Translations under genes and position numbers: made by a program | The notes under the pieces: model-generated | The model's input: only the letters and a program-made list of their open reading frames with translations | The model's database searches: none | Told to the model about the DNA's origin: nothing | Shown here: positions 53,061 to 64,000 of the stretch, piece by piece | Layout of the letters: every line of letters starts with the position of its first letter | How positions within the stretch are numbered: the first letter of the stretch is position 1 | Source of the DNA: Typha latifolia | Taxonomy: Eukaryota; Streptophyta; Magnoliopsida; Poales; Typhaceae | DNA length: 64,000 nucleotides | Assembly (NCBI GenBank): GCA_019914945.1 | Contig: CM034100.1 | Span: 5,965,209-6,029,208 of the forward strand | Reading direction: 5' to 3'

Positions 53061-53342
53061 ATGGGCCTTCCCAAGGGTTTGGCTTTTTTCTTCGAACTCC
53101 ATTCCTTTTTTTAAGCATAGATTATAACTTTTTAACTAATAATATAATATGTCATTACTATAAAAAGAAATAACACAACAAAAAAGAGTTTTGTATTCTT
53201 AAAAAGAAACAATAGTAATCAATAAAATTGAAAATCTTATTGCTATTACGTTTGAGACAAATTTGATAGTCTTTAGTAGTGATCGATCAGTAGGTGGACA
53301 TAAGCAAGACTCATCATATTGTGGAGAGAGAAAATCTTAACT

Positions 53343-53345
<3 letters not shown>

Positions 53346-53373
<28 letters not shown>
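53346..53373. repeat. (TA)n microsatellite
   Basis: A TA dinucleotide run of about 28 bases, next to dispersed-repeat DNA (53380-53620) that shares words with 36880-37200. Confidence 0.9.
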
Positions 53374-53377
<4 letters not shown>

Positions 53378-53379
53378 TT

Positions 53380-53620
53380 ATATTAAAAGTTAATAGTTAA
53401 AAATTGATCGCTGATTAATAGGTATTTAGCCCACTATTTGATCTAAGTGAATCAAGCTTATGAGCCCTAGACGAGCTAGGAGAAGTTAATGTGCATGACA
53501 TAGCTCACCAAGCTAAATGAACTAAATGGGTCGAACACTAGCTAAAAATGTTCCAATCTATTAGTGTTTGAGCTTAATAAAATTTAATTTTGAGCGAAAC
53601 ATGAGCAAAAGACTAAGCCG
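53380..53620. repeat. Dispersed repeat fragment
   Basis: AAAATTGATCGCTGATTAAT, GACATAGCTCACCAAGCTAA and GGGTCGAACACTAGCT parallel the 36880-37200 block and, more loosely, 130-240. No coding content. Confidence 0.5.
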
Positions 53621-53714
53621 GCTGATACCCTTATTTTTCACCTCGTGTCGTTCGTCGGCTAATTGGCAGGACTCGACCAATATCACCAACAAGCCAAGCT
53701 ACATGCATCATGCT

Positions 53715-53780
53715 TGGGCTTGGCGCGATCAGTATAAGGTTATAGAAGTAATTTTGCCCACATAAACATAGAAACCCTAG
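53715..53780 (+). promoter_or_regulatory. Site II and telo-box elements of the eL27 promoter
   Basis: TGGGCT (53715-53720), TGCCCA (53755-53760, a minus-strand TGGGC) and the telo-box AAACCCTAG (53772-53780) lie 105-170 bases before the start codon. This pairing is characteristic of plant ribosomal-protein promoters bound by TCP and telo-box factors. In the decayed copy the telo-box position reads AGCCCTCAA, so it is lost there. Confidence 0.65.
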
Positions 53781-53884
53781 TTTTTCCTCTCACGCTATTA
53801 TAAGCGTTTATCAGTTCCGTTTCTATTCTCCTTTGAGCAAGAGCCGCCGCCGCAGTTTTCTTCCTCCGTCTTTCTACTTCCAAG

Positions 53885-54292
53885 ATGGTAAAGTTCTTGA
53901 AGCCAGGTAAGGCTGTCATCATCCTCCAGGGTCGGTTCGCCGGCAGGAAGGCGGTCATCGTGCGGGTGTTCGAGGAGGGCACCCGCGACCGGCCGTACGG
54001 CCACTGCCTGGTAGCCGGCGTGGCGAAATATCCGAAGAAAGTGATCCGGAAGGACTCGGCGAAGAAGACGGCGAAGAAGTCCCGCGTGAAGGCCTTCTTC
54101 AAGCTCGTCAACTTCACCCACCTCATGCCCACTCGGTACGCCCTCGACGTCGATCTCAAGGACGTCGTCACCGTCGACGCTCTTCAGTCGCGGGACAAAA
54201 AGGTCGCCGCTTGCAAGGAGACCAAGGCCAGGTTCGAGGAGCGGTTCAAAACCGGTAAGAACCGGTGGTTCTTCACCAAGCTGCGGTTCTGA
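53885..54292 (+). CDS. RPL27: Cytosolic 60S ribosomal protein eL27
   Basis: A structural component of the large cytosolic ribosomal subunit. A single uninterrupted exon encodes 135 residues, the usual plant length, from [20 protein letters not shown] to [10 protein letters not shown]. The N-terminal KOW-type segment ([19 protein letters not shown]) and the basic [19 protein letters not shown] stretch are intact, and no change looks damaging. The exon is GC-rich. The upstream leader carries site II and telo-box motifs typical of ribosomal-protein genes. The gene and several kilobases of 3' flank were duplicated to about 61.3 kb, where the copy is broken. Confidence 0.97.
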   Translation: MVKFLKPGKAVIILQGRFAGRKAVIVRVFEEGTRDRPYGHCLVAGVAKYPKKVIRKDSAKKTAKKSRVKAFFKLVNFTHLMPTRYALDVDLKDVVTVDALQSRDKKVAACKETKARFEERFKTGKNRWFFTKLRF

Positions 54293-56863
54293 TCGTCACA
54301 AATTGGTAATCTTTCCTTAGGGTTTTCGTTCTCCGTGGTCCTATGGATCTAAACTCTTATTTGTGCTATCTTATGGATCTATTTGATCTTGTTTTAAGGA
54401 CTTTTAATGCGATCCGATCACTATCAGGATCCATGGATCCGAATGTCTTTGATATCTAAGATGCTCTGCTTTCGTAATCGTCTTATTGATAAGTGTGTTT
54501 CCATAGTTCTACGCTTGTAATCTTCGAGGAACATTTGCTCTCTTTTGGAATCTTTAGGTGTTGTATGAGGAATGCATCAAATTCTATGCACTTTTAATCT
54601 ATTTACCTGACATTATATCTATTATTTCCTGTTTCTCTAGTATTTCCATTACGTTTTTTTTGGCATCCAAAGAGTGTAGGAGATCTTCAGCAGTATATGA
54701 ATGAATTGGTATTAGGGTTCTTATTTGAATGAATTTGAATTTAGTGCATTGAGTTCCATAATTTCATATATGATGTTGGAACTATTATCTTCCAAGTGAC
54801 TGGACTATTTGCGCGTTATTCTAGAATTTTATTTAGCTCATGGGGAGACATAATCTGTTTTCCTTCTGCTACAAGATCCATCATATCCTTTGCAATTTGA
54901 GCGCCAATTGATTCTTGGATCAAGAAATAGAGTTTGATCTCTTAACTCCCACAAGATTCTGGATTAACATACACTTAATTTGAGTTACCTTTCCGTTGCT
55001 CTGTACTGGTGTTACACACTTTGTGCATATGGGATGCATTCACTTGTACGTCAAGCACTCAAGCCTGTAGTTGCAATGTAAAGCTAGGGTGTAATGGAAT
55101 TCCCCTTTGTACTTGTCTTATTTTTTTTTCAATTTGCAAAAGGATTCTGAACTGGAAATTGTGAGAATTGCAGTATGACTTTAAACTGATCACATTCCAG
55201 GATATGGGATCAGTTTCTTCAGTACGGTAGTGAGACCAAGAACCTATAAACATATATTTTATTATTAGGAAAATTATATTTTATTGTAATTCAGTTACCT
55301 TTCTATAGTTTTATTTGTTCCATTTTATCTATTTATTGTTATATCCGATCTAAAACATACTTTGTATTTCAAGATAATTATTAGACAAAATTGTAGAATG
55401 GATAGTTTTGCAATGCATATAAAATAATATTGATTAGATTTTAATGACAAAAATATGACATTATATATATTATATTTATTATACTTTTGTTATTTAAAAT
55501 TTAATCATTATTATTTTAGATGCATTGGAAAGCTTATTTAAATTTTTATAACTTTATTTATAATATGGATCTTCAAATTTGATCAATAGTTTGATTAAAT
55601 ATATTGATTTCGGGGAGAATATTCTTCGGTGAATTTGTCCGTGAGAAGATGGATTTGTTTTGTAAGGTCTACTCTATGTTTTTGGTATTCAAATTTGGAT
55701 GATGGGTTGGGAGATAGATAGGAAATAATCTTAATTTAATTTTTGATAACTCGATTAGGTTCAACTCCACGTTATTTAAAGGGGGCTAATTCAACTTAAT
55801 CCAACCATCTAATTAAATAATATCTTATTAACTAATTAAATAATTTAAGTCATAGTTAAAATAGATATTAATTGATACTATTTGGTCCGTATTGACTCCA
55901 CTTGTGACATTGGGTTCATTAGGATGAGCATATTTATTTAGTTGATTTTTTGTTTAAAGAAATGAAAAGATTTTCGCGCATTCATAAAAATAGATAACGC
56001 GATTTGCGTGTTTGAACGCCTGTATACGTTCGCAACAATAGAGAACTGTAATTTTGTGTTTGAACTCACTCATGTGAGTTTGGTAGTTAGGGTTATTTAA
56101 CTTAGTTGATGGGTCCTTAAGGTTGAGCCTCTATAAATATGTGGAGGAAATCCTAATTGGAGTTTATGTGATAATTGAAAATGACATTGCGTTTTTATCT
56201 CCTTCTCTTCTTGCTCTAGTCATTGGCGCTCTCTCTCATCTCATTCCTTCCACTGCTCAAGTCTTTGGTCGGCTTCCTCTTATTCCTAATCCCCCTATTT
56301 TATAATAACTTATTCCTCATCTCATTAAGGAATTAACTTAGCATTAATTTAGCCATTGAAGCGCTAATAAGCTAGGGTTTATCTGACATTCGACTAATGT
56401 TCGATCGACGATTTTTTTCAAGGGTGATAATATATTCAAAATTTAGGAAGATCCAATGGTTAGATTGTCTGTAGTTTTTTTCAAAAGTTACATCCCTAAT
56501 TTAGGCCAGAGTTGTTTCGGATTGGATCAAGTTGATTTGCATCACAATTGAACTAAGAAAATTGACTCGATCTCCAATGCAAAGTGATGTGACTTTGATC
56601 GCATTTACTTGACTCACTAATAAATAACTCAACCAATTTTGAAAGCTATAAATAACTCAACCAATTTCAAAAGCCGAGTTAAACGGCTAAGTTCTCTAAT
56701 TCAATCTTCCCCTCGAATTGACTCATTTTGATCTACAATTGGTTATGTATAGAAATTAGGGTGGAAATTTTATATAATATAGTTTGGGAATTGGTATCGA
56801 GGAATCGATACCGAGTGTTAAAATTAGCTATTATAGTTGGGTATTAAAAGTATCTGTATAGGA
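54293..56863. other. 3' flank of RPL27, source half of a segmental duplication
   Basis: Blocks at 54293-54480, 54895-55270 and 55280-55640 align to 61752-61930, 61930-62250 and 62250-62600. Bases 56560-56700 align to 62840-62910. Bases 55975-56075 hold GTTTGAACGC-type words of the 6.3 kb repeat family. No gene seen. Confidence 0.65.
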
Positions 56864-57387
56864 TAGGGGTGAAAATGGGTCGGATTAACTTCGACCCGAC
56901 CCACTATCCGACTCGGATCGGATACAGATAGAATTTTTGAAAAAAATTCGGATACGGGTCGGATATATTTTTCGGATTTGGATACGAATATCAGATATCC
57001 GTTTACCCGCATATTTTTTTAAATAATTTACAGTTTTTAGTTTGCTTATTTAAATAGTAAATATTAATATTATTACTAATAATACGTTATATATTATTTA
57101 TAGAGATTAATTTCTCTAATTTTATATATTTGACATACAAAAAAAAATTATTTGTTGTAAAACTCTTAATAATTTTATGTTAATTATATTTAAATAAAAT
57201 ATTATAATTATTTTAAATTTAATTAATATCCGTTTAAGATCCGATCCTTTATCCGAAAATTATTCGTATTCATTTAGTTAGGATAAGGTTTTAAATTTTG
57301 CTATCAGTCTAATATTCGTATCCGAACTAAAAATATTGATCCGGATATGGGTTGAGGACTATCCGATTCGTTTTCACCGGTGGTCTA
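56864..57387. mobile_element. hAT-like MITE (~520 bp)
   Basis: The left end TAGGGGTGAAAATGGGTCGG and the right end CGATTCGTTTTCACCGGTG (inverted) are the common hAT-type MITE ends. Subterminal CGGAT/ATCCG words repeat inside (TCGGATACGG, GATATCCG, TATCCGAAAA). I could not see a clean 8-bp target duplication, so the exact right edge is uncertain. Confidence 0.65.
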
Positions 57388-57955
57388 AGAATAATTATGT
57401 GACTGGAAAAGTTGTTGACCTAGATTGTACGCTAAAACAGAAGTGGTATGTAAAGTTCACTTGATTGCATATACAAGGTTCCATTTGGCACTACTATACA
57501 GACCGTGTGTTCACACTTTCTTTTGGACGTTCTTCCCATAACTTCACCCATCGCACTAGCTCTAAAAAAAAAAAAAAAAAACCCATCAAATTGCTTTTTT
57601 TATAATTTAGCCTATTGAAAAACTGATTAATTTATTATAAATCATCGTCTGCTTTCCCATTCTCTATCGTTTGTCCCAATCTCTACCATCCGCGCTTTTT
57701 GCGAACCAAACGTTTCTTCACTCGGAAAAGGAATAAAGAATAATAAAAAAACAGACAACGAATATCTAACTTACAGAGTGCATGCATGCAGGTTTCGCCA
57801 AGAAGCTCCCCCCCAACACCAAAATCTTTGGCCCACTCGAAATTAGCTTTGCCCCCCGAAAGTAAAAGGAAGTTGAGGATTCCTGCCATCACGTACCAGT
57901 TCTAAAGCTAGTGGGTCCCCAGCGTGGAATTAAAAGATTTGGCCCCATCTAGCCC

Positions 57956-57962
57956 TATAAAA
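57956..57962 (+). promoter_or_regulatory. TATA box of the small membrane-protein gene
   Basis: TATAAAA lies 34-40 bases upstream of the ATG at 57996, so the 5' UTR must be very short if this ATG is used. A TCP-like GTGGGTCCC lies about 45 bases further upstream. Confidence 0.6.
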
Positions 57963-57995
57963 CGCATCAAATGGCTTCATTAGGAGGGCATAATC

Positions 57996-58559
57996 ATGGG
58001 AAGCGAACAAAGAGCGGAGGGTGGAATTCCCACCACACGAGGAGGTGCTCTCATTCCACAAGATTTTAATCGTTCCACTCTGCTCCAGTTTACTTCAAAC
58101 AATAGTTTGCTCCCTGTTGTGTTCAGCGCGATCTTATCTCTTGTTTCCACTTATCTTACCTCGACCAAGGAGGGCAAGGACATAATGATAGCCACTCACC
58201 TCACCCCAATCCACACCTTCACCTTCTTCATCCTATCCTTTGTTTTCTTCTCTCTAGTTGCTGCGGCATGCTTCCCCAGTCACGCTAATCTTGCCAAATC
58301 CCTTGACATCGTCGCCATTCTCTCCTTTGCTTTGGCCTTCGCATCGCTTGCTTCAATCATCTTTCATCCTCGTTATAGATGGGCAGTTTACTTTCTCAGC
58401 GTGGCCTCCGTGGCGCCTCTCCTGCAGAAGCCATGGCAGCTTATATATCGTCGGCTCTCAGAGTCATTCAAATCCGTTTACCAATTGTTATCCGATTGTT
58501 TCTCTGAAAGTACTACCGCAGGGGTAAACAATAATAATAGAGTAACTGATATGGTCTGA
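57996..58559 (+). CDS. Small four-helix membrane protein, unrecognised family
   Basis: A single-exon gene for 187 residues that I cannot assign. The first ~30 residues are hydrophilic (MGSEQRAEGGIPTTRGG). Four hydrophobic segments follow at about 38-54, 72-94, 102-123 and 128-143. The tail is hydrophilic with Arg/Ser and Asn runs and ends RVTDMV. There is no signal peptide and no enzymatic motif; the topology suggests both ends on the same side of a membrane. A well-placed TATA box and coherent hydrophobic pattern support a real gene. Its 3' flank (58650-58790) is conserved at 63200-63350 in the second, decayed segment, but the gene is missing there. A four-helix plant membrane family such as CASP-like is possible, but I see no diagnostic residues. 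Confidence 0.7.
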   Translation: MGSEQRAEGGIPTTRGGALIPQDFNRSTLLQFTSNNSLLPVVFSAILSLVSTYLTSTKEGKDIMIATHLTPIHTFTFFILSFVFFSLVAAACFPSHANLAKSLDIVAILSFALAFASLASIIFHPRYRWAVYFLSVASVAPLLQKPWQLIYRRLSESFKSVYQLLSDCFSESTTAGVNNNNRVTDMV

Positions 58560-59706
58560 GCTTGTGTAGTATTTATTTGTTACTTTCGAAATCCAACACT
58601 TGATTGTTCTTTACTTTGTTCTTCTCTTTAGATATCATAAAGTTTCTTGGTGACAGGATTGGCAATGGACCCAATATTTTTGGCTTAATCGTAGAGATAC
58701 GTGTTCTCTTTTGCATGTGTACTTGTCTAAAATCATCTATTTAGATGTGTATATGTATCAGTATAAAACCCCCACAAGAATTGGGTTTAAAGAGAAGCGC
58801 ATGATAAAATAGTAGTGGAAATCTAATACACGCCTGATCGTGGGACCCAGTGGCAAACCAATCCACTTTTTTAATAGAATAATGTTAGTCCAAGGTTGCC
58901 GGATATTTGCTTCGGATCTAAATTTTTTTCTGTTAACTTGGTTAGAAAATATTAGCCAAATTTAACATAACTATTTAGGAGAGAGAGAATTATGTTAGCC
59001 TTGTAAGCTAGCAAGTAGTTTCTAAGTTGGTCTAAAGGTCTGTATTTATTCGGTTTGAAGGCTTGTGATTCGAATCGAATCCAAAACCAACTAACTTGAT
59101 ACAATTTCACCAACCACAGTCCTAGTCACACCAGAGAGGAACTTGTAGTGAGAAGCAGTGACAGGGACGCTAGTTGTGATTACTAACAACCAGCCAATGG
59201 GAAAGAAAGGTAAATAAATTATAAACAAAGAGAGCTTAAGAAGGAAATCAACAACAAGCCAAAGAGGGCAGCAGAAGCATCATTTAATCTCTCAAACCAC
59301 CAAAATCTCAGTCAATTTTTCCGTTGGCAAAATAAAGGAGACAAGAAGATGAGAGGAGAGAGTTAGAGACAATCGCTTATTTTGGGTGCTAAAGTATCGA
59401 AGAACCACCCATTAGGATGAATTTTGATATTACACCAAAATTAAATCCGTCAATGAAGTTTAAAATCAATTCAAGATCTCCTCTTAACAAGCAACTACTG
59501 TCGCAAGGCTGTGAACTCAGGTAATTATGAACATATGCAAGAAAAAAAAGTGTTTACACTAATTCTCCTATATGTATAAGAATCTAACTTATCTTTATTG
59601 CTTACATTGCATTTCTCAATTAGCATAAGCATATTAACTTCTTTATATAACAAACATCTACAAGTCATTCATATATAATTGTCATCAGTATTATAGAACA
59701 AACGTT

Positions 59707-59775
<69 letters not shown>

Positions 59776-60389
59776 CTTTCTAACTTTTTTATAACTTTTT
59801 TATATTGAATGGCATTATTAATTGTGGTAATTACAATTTTTTTCTTGACATTTTCGTCAAACACTATAAAATTTACTATGCACTTTCAATTTTTCATCAA
59901 CACTAATAAATAATTATTACTCACAAGAAGTGAATTCACTAATTTGGTGTAACGCCTTATGCACACGGAATGACAAATTTGGAATGTCAAAATTCTATAT
60001 CACAAGAAGATCTAATCTGATAGTTGATCGCGGTAAAGATTTGGTGCTGTAGGGCCCCCACCTCATTTGGTCTGCATTCATCTTGCAGTGTGCCCTAGAC
60101 CAATAGAGAGTGGAACTCTTCCTATTTAATCTTAAACGGTAATCTTCTCTAGACAAGTGTTATGCGTAGATGAACATAAAAGAGATCATGAAAACAAAAC
60201 AAGAAAGCACAAGCTTGGAGATAAAATTGAAGAATCATATATTGAATCACTTTGTGTACAATAACTAGACAACAATATTTTTTCTCACTTATCAAAGTTA
60301 AGTTGAGAAATCTACATATATGTATCCACCAAGCATTTCATGCATGCTTAAAACCTAGATTATTCGGTCAGGCATTTCAAGAAATAATC
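58560..60389. other. Spacer between the membrane-protein and RING-H2 genes
   Basis: The first part is the 3' flank with the block duplicated at 63.2 kb. After that comes AT-rich DNA with one long GA tract. No gene seen. Confidence 0.5.
59709..59773. repeat. (GA)n microsatellite
   Basis: About 65 bases of pure GA. Confidence 0.95.
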
Positions 60390-60932
60390 TCATACATTTA
60401 TGGAGATCACCACAGAAATATCGGTCACGCTAATGGTAACCTCCGGCTTGGTCTCCTCCCCGAGCACAGGGCCCCGGCAAATCGGGCAGACTCTGGACGG
60501 TGCGGTGAGCCACCGATCAATGCAACCTTTGTGGAAGGTATGATGACATCTTGGCAAGACTCTAACCTCCTCTCCTGCCACCAGATCATCTAAACAAATC
60601 ACGCAGCTCTCGTCACCGCCGTCGTCCGTAGAGTAGACGGTCACCGGGATCTTGTCGGCAGCTTGAGGAGCAGTAGTAATAGCATCAGTTGAGTGGCGTC
60701 GACTATCCTTGTAGATACTGATGGCCACGATGAGGAAGATCAAGAAGCAAATGGTGACAACGAGGACCACTGGGGCGTAAGGGACGGATAGGTCTGGTAG
60801 GGTTGGGGAGGGAGATGGAGAAGTGATCGGAGAAGTGATTCCTTCGAGTGGGTGAAAGGAGTGGACAGCAGTACTACCAGCTTCGGCTTCTTTGTGTTGG
60901 AGAAAGGAGGAGAAAAGAGCTCTAATAGACAT
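60390..60932 (-). CDS. RING-H2 finger protein, ATL-type E3 ubiquitin ligase
   Basis: A membrane-anchored E3 ligase expected to move ubiquitin from an E2 to target proteins. The intronless ORF gives 180 residues, usual for ATLs. One membrane helix sits at residues 53-74, followed by a basic KDSRRH stop-transfer. The RING-H2 finger spans 110-152: C110-x2-C113-x15-C129-x-H131-x2-H134-x2-C137-x11-C149-x2-C152, with CVICLDDL and HKGCIDRWL complete. The linker between helix and finger is short on ATL GLD-like residues, so the subgroup is uncertain. Substrates are unknown. A TATATAAT sequence near 61066-61073 (minus strand) is a plausible TATA box. It is located between the two halves of the eL27 duplication. 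Confidence 0.92.
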   Translation of the reverse strand: MSIRALFSSFLQHKEAEAGSTAVHSFHPLEGITSPITSPSPSPTLPDLSVPYAPVVLVVTICFLIFLIVAISIYKDSRRHSTDAITTAPQAADKIPVTVYSTDDGGDESCVICLDDLVAGEEVRVLPRCHHTFHKGCIDRWLTAPSRVCPICRGPVLGEETKPEVTISVTDISVVISINV

Positions 60933-61431
60933 GATGAAGAGTGATGGGCTAAGAAACTAGAAGAGTAGTACAAAGAGAGACGAGAGAGGAAAGAAGAGCG
61001 GCAGAGTGAGTGAGTGAGTGAGTGAGAGGAGTGGAGTAGTTTTACATTTGAAGAGAAGCTCATATTATATAGTGAGAGTGAAAGCCGACTCCTAGTCCTA
61101 GTAGGAAATAGTTTAATGAACGGATAAGAATTAGGTAATAACCAAATTCTAGTAGGAGTAGTGTGATAAACGAATGATTTCTGGACAGATGAGAATTGGA
61201 TGGAAGCGGAATCTTACCTTTTTACGCATTTGATATCTTCAAACATTTTCCGGCCCTGAAACTAATCCATTATCTACTTACGCACACACACACGCGTAAT
61301 TTTACCCACCTAAACATAGAAGCCCTCAATTTTTCTGTTACGCTATTAAAAGCGTTATCAATTCCATTCCGCTTCTCCTTCGAGCAAGAGCCGCCGCCGT
61401 AGTCCGCTTCCTTCGACTTCCTACTTCCAAG

Positions 61432-61751
61432 ATGGTAAAGTTCTTGAAGGCGGTCATTGTGCGGGTGTTCGAGTAGGGTACGGCCACTGCCTGGAAGCCG
61501 GCGTGGCGAAGTATCCGAGAAAAGTGATCCGAAAGGACACGGCGAAGAAATTCCGCGTGAAGGCCTTCTTCAAGCTCGTCAACTTCACCCACCTCATGCC
61601 CACTCGCTACGCCGTGGACGTCGACACCGTCGACGCTCTTCAGTCGCGTGACATAAAGGTCGCCGCTTGCTTGCAAGGAGACCAATGCCAGGTTCGAGGA
61701 GCGGTTCAAGACTGGAAAGAACCGGTGGTTCTTCACCAAGCTGCAGTTCTG
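61432..61751 (+). pseudogene. Decayed eL27 copy
   Basis: A clear but broken copy of the eL27 gene at 53885. After MVKFLK, 48 bases are missing, apparently between AAG repeats. A GAG-to-TAG stop follows at VFEE. About 16 bases are lost next, shifting frame. Later changes are 12- and 15-base in-frame deletions and a 4-base TTGC duplication near the end. Flanks upstream (leader from 61299) and downstream (to about 62600) also match the parent, and no poly-A tail is seen, so it arose by DNA duplication, not retroposition. Confidence 0.95.
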
Positions 61752-63355
61752 ATCGCCACAAATTGGTAATCTTTCCTTAGGATTTTCGTTCTCCGTCGTC
61801 TCTATGGATCTAAACTCTGCTATCTTATGGAGGGAGCTATTTGACCTTTTTTTTAAGGACTTTTAATGCGACCTGATCACTATTAGGATCCGTGGATCCG
61901 AAGGTCTTTGATGTCTAAGATTCTCTTTTCGCGCCAATTGATTCTTGGATCAAGTAATAGAGTTTGATCTCTTAACTCCTCCAATTTTTTGGATTAACAT
62001 ACACTTAATTTGAGTTACCTTTTCCGTTGCTCTGTACTGGTGCTACACACTTTGTGCATATCTGATGCATTCTCTCGTCGGTACTGTGTCTAGCACTCTG
62101 TATATTTTTTTTTTCTCAATACTGTAAAGAGTTTGAGCTGGAGAAACATTGTTGAGAATTGTAGTATTACTTTAAACTGATCACATTCCAGGATATGGTC
62201 TCATTTCCTTCAGTACCATAGTGAGACCAAGAACCTACAAACATATATTTTATTGATGGTAATCATATTTTATTGTAATTCACTTACCTTTTTATAGTTT
62301 TATTTGTTTCATTTTATCTTTTATGGTTATATCCAATATAAAACTGCTACTTTTCTATTGTATTTGACCCTACCATAATTAGAATTTGAAGATAATTATT
62401 AGAGACAAAATAATATTAATTTGATTTCAAAGAACAAAGATACGCTAGAAACATATATCTATTTAAACCCAATCGATATTTTTTTAGATTGGTTGGAATA
62501 CTGATTTAAATTTTTATAACTTTAATTAAAATATGGATTTTTAAATTCGATATGTAATTTGGTTAAATATATTGAAAAAGATTAACGGTTGTATTTTATC
62601 CTAATCTATAAGAGATTAATTCGCGCATTCGCTAAATATTCCTTTGTTATCGAGAAATTACGAACTAGATGGATTAGCTTCGTAGGGTTCAAATCTACAT
62701 TTTGGTATTCACCCCCTTGTCAGATTGACATTCTGTCCATGGTGGCGGTGGCTAGGGTTTGAGAGGGCTTGGGAGAATTCAAACTAGAGAGCAAGAGAGC
62801 ATTATCTAAAAGAGGCTCCATGATGTTATCCGACTTGACTCGGATCACATTAACTTGACTCACTAATAAATGACTCAACCAATTTCCAAAGTTGAATTAA
62901 ACAGCTAAGTTGAAATAGAAATTGTCTAGACTAGATATTTAACTTGACCCCAACCGAGTCTAATGGCTCATAATGTGGTCCTATCCGGTTCATTAATATA
63001 AAAAAAAACCCATAAGCGGTAAAGTAAATTTAGGTCTAATTATAGGAGGTAAAATATAAGTTCTGTTTATTATTTTAATTGGGATGTCTTAGTGAAATTG
63101 ATGTTACATTTTTGGACTACATTGATCTGAGTTGCACTCTTTAGTTTCCTTGCTGGTACTTTTCTTGACATAGTGTCATGGATCGCATCTATTTAAGGGA
63201 TCATGCATGGATCCAACATTTTTGGCTTAATTGCAAAGACTACGGGTTCTCTTTTGCTCGTATACTTGTCTAAATTCATATATTTATACGTGTATTTATA
63301 TTAGATCATCAGTATAAAACCCCCACAAATCGAGACCCTATTATATAATACTATA
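61752..63355. repeat. Eroded second copy of the RPL27 segment's 3' flank
   Basis: Bases 61752-62600 match 54293-55640 with an internal loss of about 440 bases. Bases 62840-62910 match 56560-56700 and 63200-63350 match 58650-58790. The parent offsets fall from about 7.5 to 6.3 to 4.5 kb, showing stepwise deletions, including the whole membrane-protein gene. Confidence 0.8.
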
Positions 63356-63479
63356 ATATAATTCATCCTTTCTTTATCTTAATTCGAGAGATGTCAAACA
63401 GAGATGTAGATGTTACCTCCTCTCGGTGGTGCACGTATGCATTAAAATCATAATCATTATGGAATACCATTATACATGA

Positions 63480-63860
63480 ACATGCAAATCGAGATACACA
63501 ATTATCATAGCAAATATAGTCATATGTTCTTCACCAAGGACTTAAGGTCAGGCTGACGAAGATTGGCATAATTCTTCTATCAGCTTTGGGTTGTCCAAAG
63601 GTGCTCCTAGGTCTGTCGAACTTATGTGTGGATGAATCAACTAAGACTACATTCATTCTTTACCACCTGCCTCTTTAAGCGAAATTCTCTTAAAATATTT
63701 ACCAATCAACTGTCTCACCACACCAAATACCCATAAATCAAACCTCTCTCTTATAATTTAATCCACCTGACAAACTTGTCTAAATAAGACTAAGTATTGT
63801 TCAACAGTCCCTAGGCTTTGGGCAAATAAGGATGAAAGCGTAGGGTGGGGATACTCCCAT
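63480..63860 (-). mobile_element. Possible Ty3/gypsy gag relic
   Basis: On the minus strand, broken frames read GTVEQYLVLFRQV and later KLIEELC. The order is reminiscent of a plant gypsy gag. Stops are frequent and the match is short, so this is only a suggestion. Confidence 0.25.
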
Positions 63861-64000
63861 TAATTTCATTGATGTTTTAGACTCTGCAAGTAGATACTAT
63901 CCGATCATTAGTGCTAACTCATAGAATACATTTATCCATCTTCAACAATAAAGGATATTAAATCCATATAATTGTACTAACATCAACATCCGAAATATTA

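Noticed and set aside
61432..61751. Functional second eL27 gene or a processed retrocopy
   Set aside because: A stop and frameshifts break it, and flanking non-coding DNA is duplicated too, with no poly-A tail.

Overview
This window is plant nuclear DNA, most likely from a monocot. Genes are multi-exon with GT-AG introns. Some coding exons are strongly GC-rich (cellulose synthase-like D, the TIP aquaporins, ribosomal protein eL27) while introns and spacers are AT-rich and full of degenerate transposable elements and GA/CT microsatellites. The GC-rich exons suggest a monocot. The species cannot be fixed from sequence alone.

Layout. (1) 1.1-3.8 kb, + strand: the 3' eight exons of a PP2C / cyclic-nucleotide-binding / protein-kinase-like fusion gene whose PP2C part lies off the left edge. 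(2) 8.2-10.0 kb, +: a TIP4-type tonoplast aquaporin. (3) 10-24 kb: gene-poor accessory DNA with a diverged 1.7 kb direct duplication, one copy split by a 0.78 kb inverted-repeat element, a Tourist-like MITE, LINE relics, a long (GA)n tract and a 1.42 kb Mutator-like element with 90 bp terminal inverted repeats. (4) 24.5-25.6 kb, +: a TIP2-type aquaporin with the same exon 1 and exon 2 lengths as the TIP4 gene. (5) 34.6-30.4 kb, -: a mitochondrial ribosomal protein (mL53 type) whose single 3.9 kb intron holds a TRIM-like retroelement and the decayed exons of an unrelated gene. (6) 34.8-42.2 kb: repeats and a broken partial copy of the next gene's first exon. (7) 42.5-45.1 kb, +: a GT47 exostosin-family glycosyltransferase, convergent with (8) 50.2-46.8 kb, -: a complete CSLD (cellulose synthase-like D) gene of the short form without an N-terminal zinc finger. 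(9) 53.9-63.4 kb: an eL27 gene, a small unrecognised membrane-protein gene, a RING-H2 (ATL-type) E3 ligase gene, and a second decayed copy of the eL27 segment from which the membrane-protein gene has been lost.

Functionally the genes are ordinary plant housekeeping and cell-biology genes: vacuolar water/ammonia/solute transport (two TIPs), wall polysaccharide synthesis (GT47, CSLD), cytosolic and mitochondrial translation (eL27, mL53), signalling (PP2C-kinase) and ubiquitination (RING-H2). I see no bacterial-style operon, CRISPR, integron or defence island. The most notable signals are structural: the eroding eL27 segmental duplication, the gene relic nested in the mL53 intron, the TIR element with a matching empty site in its paralogous repeat, the Mutator-like element, and a GC-AG intron beside a CT microsatellite in the TIP4 gene. 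I did not find a convincing new biological system.
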